55,388 nucleotides of DNA from an uncultured Bacteroidota bacterium (GTDB lineage: Bacteria > Bacteroidota > Bacteroidia > Flavobacteriales > Flavobacteriaceae). Under the pieces are notes generated by a model. The model was given only the letters and a program-made list of their open reading frames with translations, was not told the origin of the DNA and did no database searches. Positions 1 through 8,581 of the stretch are shown here, in pieces. The translations under genes were made by a program, and so were the position numbers. The stretch spans positions 1-55,388 of the forward strand of contig CACHZY010000011.1 of assembly GCA_902584445.1 (NCBI GenBank), read 5' to 3'. The first letter of the stretch is position 1. The number at the start of each line of letters is the position of its first letter.

Positions 1-744
1 AAAATTTTTCCCAATAAATTGATTTTTTATTTTTTCAGCTTTTACTTGTTTAGCGTATTCGATTATACCTCCTTCCAATTGGAAAACATTCTTAAACCCT
101 TTATGTTTGAAATAAGCGCTTGCTTTTTCACATCGAATCCCTCCAGTGCAATACATCAAAAGCTTTTTATCTTTCTTTTGTTCAGCAAGAATTTGATCAA
201 TATGGGGTAATGATTCACGAAAGGTGTCTACATCTGGAGTTAAGGCACCCTTAAAATGTCCAATTTCACTCTCATAATGATTTCTCATATCTAGACAAAG
301 TGTATCCTCTTCTGCTAACAATTCATTAAACCGTTTAGCATTTACATGAGTCCCTTTTTGAGTAACGTCAAAGGAAGAGTCGTCTAGGCCGTCTGCTACT
401 ATTTTATCTTTTATTTTAATAGTGAGTTTTAAAAAAGACTCATCATTTTGTTCTACAGCAATATTTAATCGGACTCCTTTTAAAAAGGTAATTTCATCTA
501 GAAAAGTTCTAAACTTTTTAAATTTAAAGGCAGGTAAAGAAAGCTGGGCGTTTATACCTTCTTGGGCTATATAAATTCTCCCCAAAACACCCATAGAGTT
601 CCAGTGTAAAAATAAGTAATCTCTAAAAAGCTTTGGATTAAGGATTTTATTGTACTTATAGAAAGATAGTGTTAAGCGTTCAGTATTTTCAGCTTCAATT
701 AAAAGTCTTCTTTCCTCAGCGCTAATTTTGTTATAAAGTTCCAA
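1..744 (-). CDS. trhO: tRNA uridine(34) hydroxylase TrhO (rhodanese-like), 3' end cut by window edge
   Basis: Rhodanese-family enzyme that, in its family (YceA/TrhO), uses O2 to make 5-hydroxyuridine at tRNA position 34. Translation of the minus strand gives 248 codons running off the left edge. It shows the family hallmarks: FYKY near the N-terminus, EGINAQLS, VADGLDD, DMRNHYE and the active-site loop YCTGGIRCEKAS with the catalytic Cys, then EGGIIEYA and FIGKNF at the edge. The C-terminal Cys-rich part is outside the window. No ATG is in frame upstream of ELYNKISAEE, and stop codons lie just before it, so the start is probably the TTG at 744. A TAAATTTG -7 box lies 25 bp upstream. Identity is firm; the start is inferred. 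Confidence 0.9.
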   Translation of the reverse strand, partial: MELYNKISAEERRLLIEAENTERLTLSFYKYNKILNPKLFRDYLFLHWNSMGVLGRIYIAQEGINAQLSLPAFKFKKFRTFLDEITFLKGVRLNIAVEQNDESFLKLTIKIKDKIVADGLDDSSFDVTQKGTHVNAKRFNELLAEEDTLCLDMRNHYESEIGHFKGALTPDVDTFRESLPHIDQILAEQKKDKKLLMYCTGGIRCEKASAYFKHKGFKNVFQLEGGIIEYAKQVKAEKIKNQFIGKNF

Positions 745-769
745 GCTGTAACCCTTTTAGTATTAATAA

Positions 770-777
770 CAAATTTA
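770..777 (-). promoter_or_regulatory. Bacteroidetes -7 box for trhO
   Basis: TAAATTTG on the minus strand fits the Bacteroidetes sigma-A -7 consensus TAnnTTTG. It lies 25 bp before the inferred TTG start of trhO. I see no clear TTG at the -33 position. Confidence 0.5.
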
Positions 778-1016
778 TAAAATTAATATTGATAAAAGAC
801 TCTATATTACTATGGTAAATCTTATCTGAAGTATTCCATTTATTTTAAATTCAGGCATACCAAGGAAATAAATATTTTAAATCCCAAAAGTAAATGTGGC
901 TCAAAATAAAAATATCGTAAATATCTATTAGTTGATATAATATTGTTAATAATCCTTTTCTAACTCTATTGTTGACAATAATTAGAAATAGTAAATTCGC
1001 TAAAAAACAGAGTATT

Positions 1017-2021
1017 ATGTCTGAAGCAAATGAAGCAAAAAAGAAAGCACTACAATTAACCCTTGATAAATTAGACAAAACCTACGGCAGGGGTGCAGTA
1101 ATGAAATTGGGAGATGAGGCAGTCGAAGAAATAGAAGCTATTTCCTCAGGTTCTATTGGTTTGGATCTTGCCCTTGGTGTAGGAGGTTATCCTCGTGGCA
1201 GAGTAATCGAAATATATGGACCAGAGTCTTCAGGTAAAACTACTTTAACACTTCATGCTATTGCAGAATGCCAAAAAAAGGGAGGAATAGCTGCCTTCAT
1301 AGATGCGGAACACGCGTTCGATCGCTTTTATGCTGAAAAACTAGGTGTAGATCTGAGTGAATTGATTATCTCTCAACCTGACCACGGGGAGCAAGCGCTC
1401 GAAATTGCGGATAATCTAATCCGATCAGGTGCTATTGACATGGTAGTAGTCGATTCTGTAGCCGCTCTAACTCCCAAAAGTGAGATCGAAGGAGAAATGG
1501 GGGACTCAAAAATGGGGCTTCATGCGCGACTAATGTCTCAAGCCCTTAGAAAACTAACTGCTTCAATAAGTAAAACCAATTGCACCGTCTTTTTTATTAA
1601 TCAGTTAAGAGAAAAAATCGGAGTAATGTTTGGGAATCCTGAGACAACTACTGGTGGAAATGCCCTTAAATTTTACTCCTCAGTTCGTTTAGATATTCGC
1701 CGATCTACTCAAATCAAAAATGGGGATGCAGAAGTCCTTGGGAATAAAACTCGAGTTAAGGTCGTCAAAAATAAAGTAGCGCCACCTTTTCGGACTACTG
1801 AATTTGATATCATGTACGGAGAAGGAATTTCAAAAGTAGGTGAAATAATTGACCTCGGTGTTAACTACGAAATTATTAAAAAAAGTGGCTCTTGGTTTAG
1901 TTACGGTGATACCAAATTGGGGCAAGGCCGCGATGCAGTTAAAACTCTTTTTGAGGACAATCCAGAGTTGATGGAAGAACTGGAAACAAAAATTATGGAT
2001 ACAGTTAAAGCAGTAGAATAA
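1017..2021 (+). CDS. recA: Recombinase RecA
   Basis: DNA recombination and repair ATPase that forms filaments on single-stranded DNA and drives LexA-type cleavage where a repressor exists. It has 334 residues from the ATG at 1017 ([14 protein letters not shown]), a normal RecA length. Walker [10 protein letters not shown] is at about residues 68-76, followed by IDAEHAFD, the Walker B strand [12 protein letters not shown], and the L2 region [22 protein letters not shown]. An in-frame ATG 48 bp upstream (969) would add a non-conserved peptide and was rejected. The 272-bp spacer before it contains the trhO promoter; I could not find a clean -7 box for recA itself. pabB follows after 26 bp on the same strand. 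Confidence 0.97.
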   Translation: MSEANEAKKKALQLTLDKLDKTYGRGAVMKLGDEAVEEIEAISSGSIGLDLALGVGGYPRGRVIEIYGPESSGKTTLTLHAIAECQKKGGIAAFIDAEHAFDRFYAEKLGVDLSELIISQPDHGEQALEIADNLIRSGAIDMVVVDSVAALTPKSEIEGEMGDSKMGLHARLMSQALRKLTASISKTNCTVFFINQLREKIGVMFGNPETTTGGNALKFYSSVRLDIRRSTQIKNGDAEVLGNKTRVKVVKNKVAPPFRTTEFDIMYGEGISKVGEIIDLGVNYEIIKKSGSWFSYGDTKLGQGRDAVKTLFEDNPELMEELETKIMDTVKAVE

Positions 2022-2047
2022 TCTTTTAATTTTTTTGAAATTAGTCC

Positions 2048-3019
2048 TTGGAAATAAATCGTTTTAAAGCAGAAATGTCGGCCTTGGCCGAAAACCAAAA
2101 ACCCTTTTTTTTTCTTATAGATTTTGAACAAGAGGATCCAATAGTCTGCCCTATTGATAAGGCTGAAGAGCTAGGGTTTTATTTTCAAATTAAAAAATTC
2201 AAAAATTTTAAGCCCAAATTTCTGGATCGTAAACCTATGACATTATCAATTGATCCAGTTCCCAGGTCTCTTTATAGTAAAGCTTATAAAAAAGTCGTTA
2301 AGGAGATTTTCCAAGGTAATACTTTTTTACTAAATCTGACTTTCCCTTCCAAAATTAAAACTCCCTTAAGCCTAGAGCATATATTTCATTTAGCAAAAGC
2401 TCCTTACAAGCTGCATTACAAAGACCAATTTGTTGTTTACTCCCCCGAATGCTTTATTAAAATAATAAATGGATATATATATTCCTATCCTATGAAAGGG
2501 ACTATTAACGGAAGTTTACATGATGCTCAAAAAACTCTTACTAACAACACTAAAGAAATCAACGAACATAATACCATAGTAGATTTAATCCGAAACGATT
2601 TATCTAAAGTTGCAAAAGAAGTTAAAGTAACACGTTTTAGATACATTGATAAAATTAAAACCCAAAAAAATGAAATTTTCCATACAAGTTCAGAAATCAG
2701 GGGAAAGCTCTTTAAGGAATGGAAAAAACAACTGCCTGAAATACTTTTAAATATGCTCCCCGCTGGATCCATATGTGGTGCTCCTAAAGAAAAAACCGTA
2801 AGTATTATTCGTGAAGTAGAACAAGAAAAACGGGGTTACTACACTGGTATTTTTGGATTTTTTGATGGAGAAAATCTTGACAGCGCGGTAAATATCCGAT
2901 ACCTAGAAAAACATCAAGGCGAAATTCGCTATCGCAGTGGCGGAGGTATCACTTCTCTAAGTGACTTAGAATCAGAGTATAATGAGCTAATCGAAAAAAT
3001 ATATGTACCCGTTATTTGA
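2048..3019 (+). CDS. pabB: Aminodeoxychorismate synthase component I (PabB)
   Basis: Chorismate-binding enzyme that, with a glutaminase partner, makes 4-amino-4-deoxychorismate for folate synthesis. The protein has 323 residues, short for the family because the N-terminal half is reduced, as is usual in flavobacteria. Chorismate-binding signatures are clear: QGNTFLLNLTFP, PMKGTI, EHNTIVDLIRNDLSKVA, HTSSEIRGKL, MLPAGSICGAPKEKT, GYYTGIFGFFDG, and the terminal IRYRSGGGI. The start is probably the TTG at 2048; the alternative ATG at 2075 would remove nine residues. It overlaps pabC by 17 bp. No pabA-type glutaminase is in the window. Confidence 0.92.
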   Translation: MEINRFKAEMSALAENQKPFFFLIDFEQEDPIVCPIDKAEELGFYFQIKKFKNFKPKFLDRKPMTLSIDPVPRSLYSKAYKKVVKEIFQGNTFLLNLTFPSKIKTPLSLEHIFHLAKAPYKLHYKDQFVVYSPECFIKIINGYIYSYPMKGTINGSLHDAQKTLTNNTKEINEHNTIVDLIRNDLSKVAKEVKVTRFRYIDKIKTQKNEIFHTSSEIRGKLFKEWKKQLPEILLNMLPAGSICGAPKEKTVSIIREVEQEKRGYYTGIFGFFDGENLDSAVNIRYLEKHQGEIRYRSGGGITSLSDLESEYNELIEKIYVPVI

Positions 3020-3599
3020 ATCTCTTTGCATCCAAAATGGTAAAATTCTGAATTCCAAATGGCACGAGAAGCGTTTCCGTAATGCTTATCTTAAATATTT
3101 TGGTAAATCGGCTTACTTTAATTTACTAGATGAGATAAATATCCCAAAAGAATTTAAAAAAGGAAATGTTAAGCTAAGAGTCCTTTATGGAGAAACTGGA
3201 CGAGAGATTCAATTTGAGATCTATAAACTTCGAAAAATTAATACCATAAGGTTGGTTCATGTCTCAAGTTTAAAGTACCCCTTAAAATTAACAGAGAGAG
3301 AGAAATTAAATTCCCTTTTTGAGCAAAGAGGAGCTTGTGATGATGTTATTATAGTTAGGGATGGCCAGATCACAGACAGTTCTTATGCCAATTTGATTTT
3401 TTTCGACGGAAGAGAATGGATTACTCCAAAATACCCACTTTTAGAGGGTACCTGTAGAGCTAGGCTATTAGCTAATAGAAAAATTAAAATGGCTACTCTA
3501 GGTATTCAAGAGCTCAAAGCTTTCAAAGGATTAAAACTAATCAACGCTATGCGAGACATCGATCAAGAATTAATCCCAATGGATAGAATTCTTCATTAA
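3003..3599 (+). CDS. pabC: Aminotransferase class IV, probable aminodeoxychorismate lyase (PabC)
   Basis: PLP-dependent fold-type IV enzyme. Next to pabB its expected role is conversion of aminodeoxychorismate to 4-aminobenzoate plus pyruvate. It has 198 residues, somewhat short for the family. Visible features are HEKRF near residue 21, the ITDSSYANLIFFDG stretch that matches the class IV signature (T-x-x-x-x-N), and TPKYPLLEGTCRA preceding the phosphate-binding segment. It overlaps the end of pabB by 17 bp, implying coupled translation. It ends tail-to-tail with plsC, sharing 4 bp. A branched-chain or D-amino-acid aminotransferase is the alternative, but the neighbour makes PabC more likely. 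Confidence 0.85.
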   Translation: MYPLFESLCIQNGKILNSKWHEKRFRNAYLKYFGKSAYFNLLDEINIPKEFKKGNVKLRVLYGETGREIQFEIYKLRKINTIRLVHVSSLKYPLKLTEREKLNSLFEQRGACDDVIIVRDGQITDSSYANLIFFDGREWITPKYPLLEGTCRARLLANRKIKMATLGIQELKAFKGLKLINAMRDIDQELIPMDRILH

Positions 3600-4393
3600 T
3601 CAATATTTTTGATTTTTTTCCAAACTCCTATTGCCTCAACGGCCTTTTGCTCAGGGTCCTCATCAAGTGCTCTGAAAATAAGATCAAAAGTTTTTTGCTG
3701 AAGTATTGGGATATCTTTTTCAGTTAGTCCCTTGGCGCTAATCTTTGGGTAAATATCAACTCTTAATTTTCCAGGATAGCCATGTGTGGTATACCATGGG
3801 AATTTCCTTTTACAATCCAAAAAAACAATTGGGCAAATATCTAGCTGATGCTCTATAGCAAGCTTAAATGCCCCTTGCTTAAAAGTATTGAGCAATATAG
3901 TTTCATCGATATATTCTTTTTCAGGAAAAATACAAACGCTATAGCCTTTATCCAAAACTTTTCTCGCACGACTATAAACTCCAAAACGACTTTTAGAACT
4001 ACTTCTATCAACCATTATAGCCGCTCGCTTGTACAAGTATCCAAAAAATGGAATTTTAACCAATTCTTTTTTTCCTACAAAAACAAAAGGTCGATTAGCT
4101 ATCATAAACATTAGCATAACATCAATATAACTTGAATGATTTGCTACGAATACATAACTCTGTTTATTGTCAAGTTCTGACATATTATTGACTTTAACCC
4201 TAAAACCCATCCCTAATAAAACAATGCGGGACCAAATATGACGTGCTGTCCAAAAAAAAGGACGATATCCGTTTGGAAATATTAGAAATAAAGTCAAAAA
4301 AGGAAACATTATAATTACAGGAATACCTGCTAAAAAATAAAACCAAATTCTCCAGAAAATGATCAAAACCCTTGCCATTTCATAAAAATACAT
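3596..4393 (-). CDS. plsC: 1-acyl-sn-glycerol-3-phosphate acyltransferase (PlsC family)
   Basis: Membrane acyltransferase that converts lysophosphatidate to phosphatidate in phospholipid synthesis. It has 265 residues with one or two hydrophobic N-terminal segments (IIFWRIWFYFLAGIPVIIMF). The catalytic NHSSYID (HX4D) is at about residues 95-101, followed by the FFGYLYKRAAIMVDRSS block. The usual FPEGTRS block appears as FPEKEYID, so the Glu is kept but the following Gly is replaced. ICPIVFLDCKRKFPW corresponds to block IV. The start may instead be the ATG at 4378 (MARVLIIFWRIW). Convergent with pabC, divergent from trpS. Confidence 0.88.
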   Translation of the reverse strand: MYFYEMARVLIIFWRIWFYFLAGIPVIIMFPFLTLFLIFPNGYRPFFWTARHIWSRIVLLGMGFRVKVNNMSELDNKQSYVFVANHSSYIDVMLMFMIANRPFVFVGKKELVKIPFFGYLYKRAAIMVDRSSSKSRFGVYSRARKVLDKGYSVCIFPEKEYIDETILLNTFKQGAFKLAIEHQLDICPIVFLDCKRKFPWYTTHGYPGKLRVDIYPKISAKGLTEKDIPILQQKTFDLIFRALDEDPEQKAVEAIGVWKKIKNID

Positions 4394-4430
4394 TTTCTAT
4401 GAATGGATAAAGAATCCAAATCCTGCAAAC

Positions 4431-4461
4431 TTTGTACGAACCGCTAAAAAAAATATCTTTG
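4431..4461 (+). promoter_or_regulatory. Promoter of trpS (TTTG - 19 bp - TATCTTTG)
   Basis: A TTTG at 4431-4434 and TATCTTTG at 4454-4461, separated by 19 bp, match both elements of the Bacteroidetes consensus (TTTG, 17-23 bp, TAnnTTTG). The trpS ATG is 19 bp after the -7 box. This is one of the two best two-element promoters in the window. Confidence 0.75.
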
Positions 4462-4480
4462 TAAGTAATCAATCTCAAAA

Positions 4481-5449
4481 ATGGCAAGAATATTAACAGG
4501 TGTTCAGTCTACTGGAATTCCACACTTAGGAAATCTACTGGGTGCAATATTGCCTGCAATAAAAATGTCTAAAGATCAGACAAATGAATCGTTTTTTTTT
4601 ATTGCTGACTTGCACTCGATAACTCAAGTCAAAAATGGTAATGAGTTATCAGAGAATACATTTGCTACAGCCGCAACTTGGCTTGCTTGCGGGCTAAATC
4701 CTGAGAAAACAATATTCTTCCGTCAAAGTGCTGTAAGTCAGGTAACTGAGTTAGCTTGGTTTCTTAGTTGTTTTTTCCCTTACCAAAGACTTACGCTAGC
4801 CCATTCTTTTAAGGATAAATCAGGCCATTTAGGAGATGTAAATGCTGGTCTATTTTCATATCCCATGCTTATGGCTTCGGATATTTTGATATACGACGCG
4901 GAATTGATCCCCGTTGGGAAAGATCAATTACAACATTTAGAGATAACTAGAGATGTTGCATCACGCTTTAACAATCAATTGGGACAAACATTTGTTTTGC
5001 CAAAAGCTAAGATTCATGAAAATACTCAATACATAATTGGCACTGATGGAAATAAAATGAGCAAGTCCAAGAATAATTCCATAAATATTTTTCTTCCTGA
5101 AAAAAAACTGCGCAGTCAGATAATGAGTATTATTACAGATAGTAAATCGGTTTATGAGCCAAAGAATCCAGAACAATGTAATTTATTTAAAATATACAGC
5201 GTATTGGGCGATCAAAATCAAGTAGATGCACTTCACGAAAAATATATAAATGGAGGTAGTGGATATGGGGATACTAAACAAGCCTTGTTTGAATTAATCT
5301 TAGAGAAATTTAAAGTTGAAAGAGAAAAATTCAATTATTACTACGAACACCCCGAAGAAGTAGAGGTTGCTTTGGCAAAAGGAGCAATCAAAGCTAGTAA
5401 AATTGCCGATGAAGTTCTGCTTAGAGTCAGACGAAAATTAGGTTTCTGA
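4481..5449 (+). CDS. trpS: Tryptophanyl-tRNA synthetase
   Basis: Class Ic aminoacyl-tRNA synthetase charging tRNA-Trp. It has 322 residues from MARILTGVQSTG, a normal length. The HIGH equivalent is PHLGN (residues ~14-18); the KMSKS loop is intact in GNKMSKSKNNS at about residue 191. Other family segments are FFIADLHSIT, YPMLMASDILIY and VGKDQLQHLEITRDVA. It is a single-gene unit: a two-element promoter lies upstream and a hairpin with a T tract follows at 5460-5510. Confidence 0.97.
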   Translation: MARILTGVQSTGIPHLGNLLGAILPAIKMSKDQTNESFFFIADLHSITQVKNGNELSENTFATAATWLACGLNPEKTIFFRQSAVSQVTELAWFLSCFFPYQRLTLAHSFKDKSGHLGDVNAGLFSYPMLMASDILIYDAELIPVGKDQLQHLEITRDVASRFNNQLGQTFVLPKAKIHENTQYIIGTDGNKMSKSKNNSINIFLPEKKLRSQIMSIITDSKSVYEPKNPEQCNLFKIYSVLGDQNQVDALHEKYINGGSGYGDTKQALFELILEKFKVEREKFNYYYEHPEEVEVALAKGAIKASKIADEVLLRVRRKLGF

Positions 5450-5459
5450 TCTAATCATT

Positions 5460-5510
5460 GAGAAAAGGTTTACTATTAAAATAGACATAATTTTCTCTAG
5501 TAATTTTTTT
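5460..5510 (+). terminator. Candidate intrinsic terminator after trpS
   Basis: An inverted repeat GAGAAAA (5460-5466) / TTTTCTC (5491-5497) encloses a smaller CTATT/AATAG stem and is followed by TAATTTTTTT. The stem is AT-rich with an unpaired internal loop, so it is weak, but its place after trpS and before the next promoter fits. Confidence 0.4.
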
Positions 5511-5562
5511 ATAAAAGATATTTAAATGTCTGTAATTGAGTTATCATATAATCTTATGGTTA

Positions 5563-5590
5563 TTGTGAGGTCAGATTTTTATTATCTTTG
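5563..5590 (+). promoter_or_regulatory. Two-element promoter of the HU/SPOR gene, placing the start at or next to the ATG
   Basis: TTG at 5563-5565, 17 bp, then TATCTTTG at 5583-5590. Only 4 bp separate the -7 box from the ATG at 5595, so transcription should begin at about the A of the ATG, giving a leaderless or nearly leaderless mRNA. Confidence 0.7.
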
Positions 5591-5594
5591 ATAT

Positions 5595-6566
5595 ATGTTA
5601 ACTCAACAATATATTAAGGAATTACTATACCAGCACGAGTGTGTTACAGTTCCTAATTTTGGGGCTTTTCTTACCCGTTCAATGAATATTTTGATAGATA
5701 CTGATAGTGGATTATTCCTTCCTCCCAGAAAAGAAGTTAGTTTTAACAGTTTGTTGAGTAATAATGATGGAGTATTGGCTCACTATATTGCCCAAAAAGA
5801 AAAGGTATCTTTTGAACAAGCTCTAAGAAGAATTGAAAAAGAAGTAATTAGTTGGAGGCAAAGGCTAAATACACAGCAGTTGTCTTTCCCTGGAATAGGA
5901 GAAATAAGACTAAATAAACAGAAAAAAATCATTTTCTATCCAGATGGTAAAATTAATTTTGACCTCAGTGCTTTTGGACTGAGTAGCTTTTACAGAAAGC
6001 CTATAAAAAACTCGAATAATAAAGAATTTAACACCCCACAAAACATGGAAAAAGAAAACAAAGAAAACTTAATGTTTACCCCAGGAGAGAAAGAAGAAAA
6101 ACGTAAGCCTTTCCTAAAATATGCTGCAATTGGACTCATTGGAATCGCCTTAGCTGGTTCCTTGTATTACTTTGGAAACCAATATATAGCTAATGAAAAA
6201 ATTAAGTCAATGGAGCTGGCCCAAAAGAAGATAAAAAGTAATGTTCAAAAAGCAACTTTTGATTTGGGATCAGTATCCAAAATGAATCTCTCTTTTGATT
6301 CCGAGCCCGAAGCGATTAAAAATGCCCCACTCGATAAAACCTACTTCAGTGTCGTAGCGGGTTCTTTTAGATCAATTGAGAACGCAGAAAGATTATTAAA
6401 AAAACTCATAGTTGATGGTTTTGAGGCTGCCTTTACAGAAGTAAATCCGGAAGGCTTGTATCGCGTAGCTTATGGGAGATTTGTTTCTAAACGCGAGGCA
6501 CTAAATCTTCACAATTACATAAGGTATGCGCTTAAAGAAGACGCTTGGTTCTTGGTTGAAAAGTAG
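5595..6566 (+). CDS. HU-CCDC81-like and SPOR domain membrane protein
   Basis: Bacteroidetes-specific architecture. An N-terminal HU-like module covers residues ~1-125 (MLTQQYIKELLYQHECVTVP, NFGAFLTR, FPGIGEIRL). A charged linker follows, then one transmembrane helix (~176-193, YAAIGLIGIALAGSLYYF). A C-terminal SPOR domain runs from ~248 to 323 (YFSVVAGSFRSIENAERLLKKL, AYGRFVSKREAL). SPOR domains bind denuded septal peptidoglycan, so the C-terminus should be periplasmic and the HU-like module cytoplasmic. That suggests a septum-linked role; whether the HU part binds DNA is unknown. The ATG is directly preceded by the -7 box. Convergent with the envC-like gene, 2 bp apart. Confidence 0.88.
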   Translation: MLTQQYIKELLYQHECVTVPNFGAFLTRSMNILIDTDSGLFLPPRKEVSFNSLLSNNDGVLAHYIAQKEKVSFEQALRRIEKEVISWRQRLNTQQLSFPGIGEIRLNKQKKIIFYPDGKINFDLSAFGLSSFYRKPIKNSNNKEFNTPQNMEKENKENLMFTPGEKEEKRKPFLKYAAIGLIGIALAGSLYYFGNQYIANEKIKSMELAQKKIKSNVQKATFDLGSVSKMNLSFDSEPEAIKNAPLDKTYFSVVAGSFRSIENAERLLKKLIVDGFEAAFTEVNPEGLYRVAYGRFVSKREALNLHNYIRYALKEDAWFLVEK

Positions 6567-6568
6567 TT

Positions 6569-7789
6569 CTACATTTTATAAATCCAATTCTTTGGGTTTT
6601 GTGCTTTTAATTCATTAAATACACTGAATTGTAAAGTGGTTTTCCCGGTCTGTGGGTTGGTAAATATTTCTCCTATTGGCTGTTTTGCTTTAACCTTTTC
6701 CCCTTTTTTAACATACACCTTTGAGATGTTTTTATATGTGGTTATAAAATTACCGTGTTTAATCAATACTGTGGGGTTGTTTCCCTTAAAACTTAAGACA
6801 GTCATTACCTCTCCATCAAATACCGATCGAGCAAGACTATTTAAGCTAGTGGCTATTGTTACCCCATTGCTCTTGATCATTGTGGTTTTTACTACTGGGT
6901 GAGGCTGAGTTCCAAATCGTTGAATTACTATCCCTTTTTCAACAGGCCAAGGAAGTTTACCTTTGTTGGCAATAAAGTTTTGGGCCAAAAGCTTTGCCTC
7001 TGGTGTTAAGGCAAATACATTTTTAGATTTTTTTCCTGCTGCTTTGTTTGAAGCGGCAATTGCTTCCCTTATCAAGCGCTCGATTTCTCTATCGATAGCA
7101 ACTGCTTTTCGTTGTTTTTCTTTGATGTTCGCCGAAAGGGAACGCGACTTGAATTTGAGACTTCGGATGAGACGCTGCTGAGATTTTCGCTCGTCCATCA
7201 AGATCTGTTGCGCTTTTTTGTTCTCTGCAACTAAACCCTGCTTCTTGGTCTTTTGCTCAAGCAAAGTGTTGTTTAATATCTGAAGCGTTTGGGTCTTATT
7301 GGCAATCAGCTCTCCCTGTTTTTTTCTGAAATTAGCATATTGTTTTATGTACTGAATCCTTTTGTAAGCCTGAAGGAAATCTGTCGAGGAAAACAAAAAC
7401 ATCAATCGATTCAAGGAAGATTTACTTTTATATGACTTGATTATCATATCAGCATAATCTTTCTTTAAAGCCTCTAGTTCAACCCTTAATTCGGTAATAT
7501 CTCTTTGGTTAACGTTAATTTGACGGGTCAATAAATTTGCTTGTTGATTATTGACCTTCACGAGTTGACTCCTAACAGAAATTTTTAAGTCCAGATCCTC
7601 GACTTGTGAAAGAACTGTCTTTTCCTTTCGATTGTTGTTGAATAGTAAAGTATTTATTTGCTTTATTTCCTGTTGAAGTCTTTTTTTTTGGGCCTCAAGA
7701 GCTTTCTGGCGGGAAGAATTAGACTGAGCTGTTCCAGCCGAAATCATCAAAAGGCAACAAAAAGTCCAAAACCACTTATTGCTATACAT
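6569..7789 (-). CDS. EnvC-like murein hydrolase activator with degenerate LytM (M23) domain
   Basis: Secreted protein of 406 residues. It has a signal peptide (residues ~1-23, ending ISAGTAQS), a long coiled coil (~25-250, rich in KKRLQQEIKQ, QVNLLTRQ-type heptads), and a C-terminal LytM/M23 fold (~285-406). Metal-binding residues of active M23 enzymes are missing: the HxxxD-type segment reads NGVTIATS and the terminal HxH strand reads TLQFSVFN. As in EnvC, it should therefore activate an amidase rather than cut peptidoglycan. Its ATG overlaps the stop of the DUF4292 gene by 1 bp, so the two are translationally coupled. Confidence 0.88.
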   Translation of the reverse strand: MYSNKWFWTFCCLLMISAGTAQSNSSRQKALEAQKKRLQQEIKQINTLLFNNNRKEKTVLSQVEDLDLKISVRSQLVKVNNQQANLLTRQINVNQRDITELRVELEALKKDYADMIIKSYKSKSSLNRLMFLFSSTDFLQAYKRIQYIKQYANFRKKQGELIANKTQTLQILNNTLLEQKTKKQGLVAENKKAQQILMDERKSQQRLIRSLKFKSRSLSANIKEKQRKAVAIDREIERLIREAIAASNKAAGKKSKNVFALTPEAKLLAQNFIANKGKLPWPVEKGIVIQRFGTQPHPVVKTTMIKSNGVTIATSLNSLARSVFDGEVMTVLSFKGNNPTVLIKHGNFITTYKNISKVYVKKGEKVKAKQPIGEIFTNPQTGKTTLQFSVFNELKAQNPKNWIYKM

Positions 7790-8580
7790 TACAAGTCGAT
7801 TGGTTTGTAGCCATCTGGTATTTTAAAAGGTAAACTTAACTGATCAGGGAAGTCGACTCGTGTATACTCAAGGGTTATCCTTTTTAGATCACGGCCATCA
7901 AAGAGAGAAATTTCGATTTCTCGGGGAAGAAATTCTCCCTCCAATCGTTGGTAATTGATATATTTGATCGTCAGGGATTGCATAGTTTCTGAAACTAAAA
8001 ATCTTTGTTCTCTTAAACTAAAATCGCTGGGATCGTAGAAAAAAGTAGGTCTTAATTGCATTTTACTAGATTTAGGAGTCAAGATATAGTATTTGGGGTG
8101 AGATATGGTTTCCCATCTTCCACGATTTAAGTCTGCAAGGGGCAGACCAATCAATAGATTTTGGATGTCCTCAAAGTCAAAATTAGTATTGAATTGGTTG
8201 TTAATAAAACTAATATCTCCTTCAAAAAAGGTTTTTTGAAATTTTTCGAAGAAAGATACTTTTATAGGAGTAATTAATATTTTGGCGATAGGCACCAACA
8301 TATTCGCGCTAATCCATATAGCTTTGTCTTTCTCCATTCTGATGTTAACTATCACTTGTTGGCTCCTTTTGCCATCATCATAGGTTGTTTTCACCCGAGA
8401 TCTAAATTTTTTAAAGTCAACCCTGTTTTTAGAAATAGCTTTTGTCAAATCCTTAACTGGAAGATATTTTATGGGATTTTTGCTGGGAAATACTGCTGGG
8501 GATTTGCATGCAGTGATAAAAATGATAAAGAGAATAAACCCAATTTTTTTATCTGCAAAGTTGCTATCTTTTCCTAACAT
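7789..8580 (-). CDS. DUF4292 lipoprotein
   Basis: Lipoprotein of 263 residues. The N-terminal hydrophobic segment IGFILFIIFITAC ends in a lipobox Cys (residue ~25), then a beta-rich body follows with FKKFRSRVKTTYDDGKRSQQ, FFEGDISFINNQFNTNFDFEDIQNLLIG and EISLFDGRDLKRITLEY, resembling LolA/LolB-like shells. I recognise it as the flavobacterial DUF4292 family; its function is not established. Placed directly upstream of and coupled to the EnvC-like gene, it may act in envelope lipid or peptidoglycan handling. Only 1 bp separates it from the nucleotidyltransferase upstream. Confidence 0.8.
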   Translation of the reverse strand: MLGKDSNFADKKIGFILFIIFITACKSPAVFPSKNPIKYLPVKDLTKAISKNRVDFKKFRSRVKTTYDDGKRSQQVIVNIRMEKDKAIWISANMLVPIAKILITPIKVSFFEKFQKTFFEGDISFINNQFNTNFDFEDIQNLLIGLPLADLNRGRWETISHPKYYILTPKSSKMQLRPTFFYDPSDFSLREQRFLVSETMQSLTIKYINYQRLEGEFLPREIEISLFDGRDLKRITLEYTRVDFPDQLSLPFKIPDGYKPIDL

Positions 8581-8581
8581 T

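Noticed and set aside
19-210. 63-aa plus-strand ORF at the left edge
   Set aside because: Antisense to the well-conserved trhO frame.
851-1078. 75-aa minus-strand ORF across the recA start
   Set aside because: Overlaps the recA N-terminus and promoter region, no recognisable features; shadow ORF.
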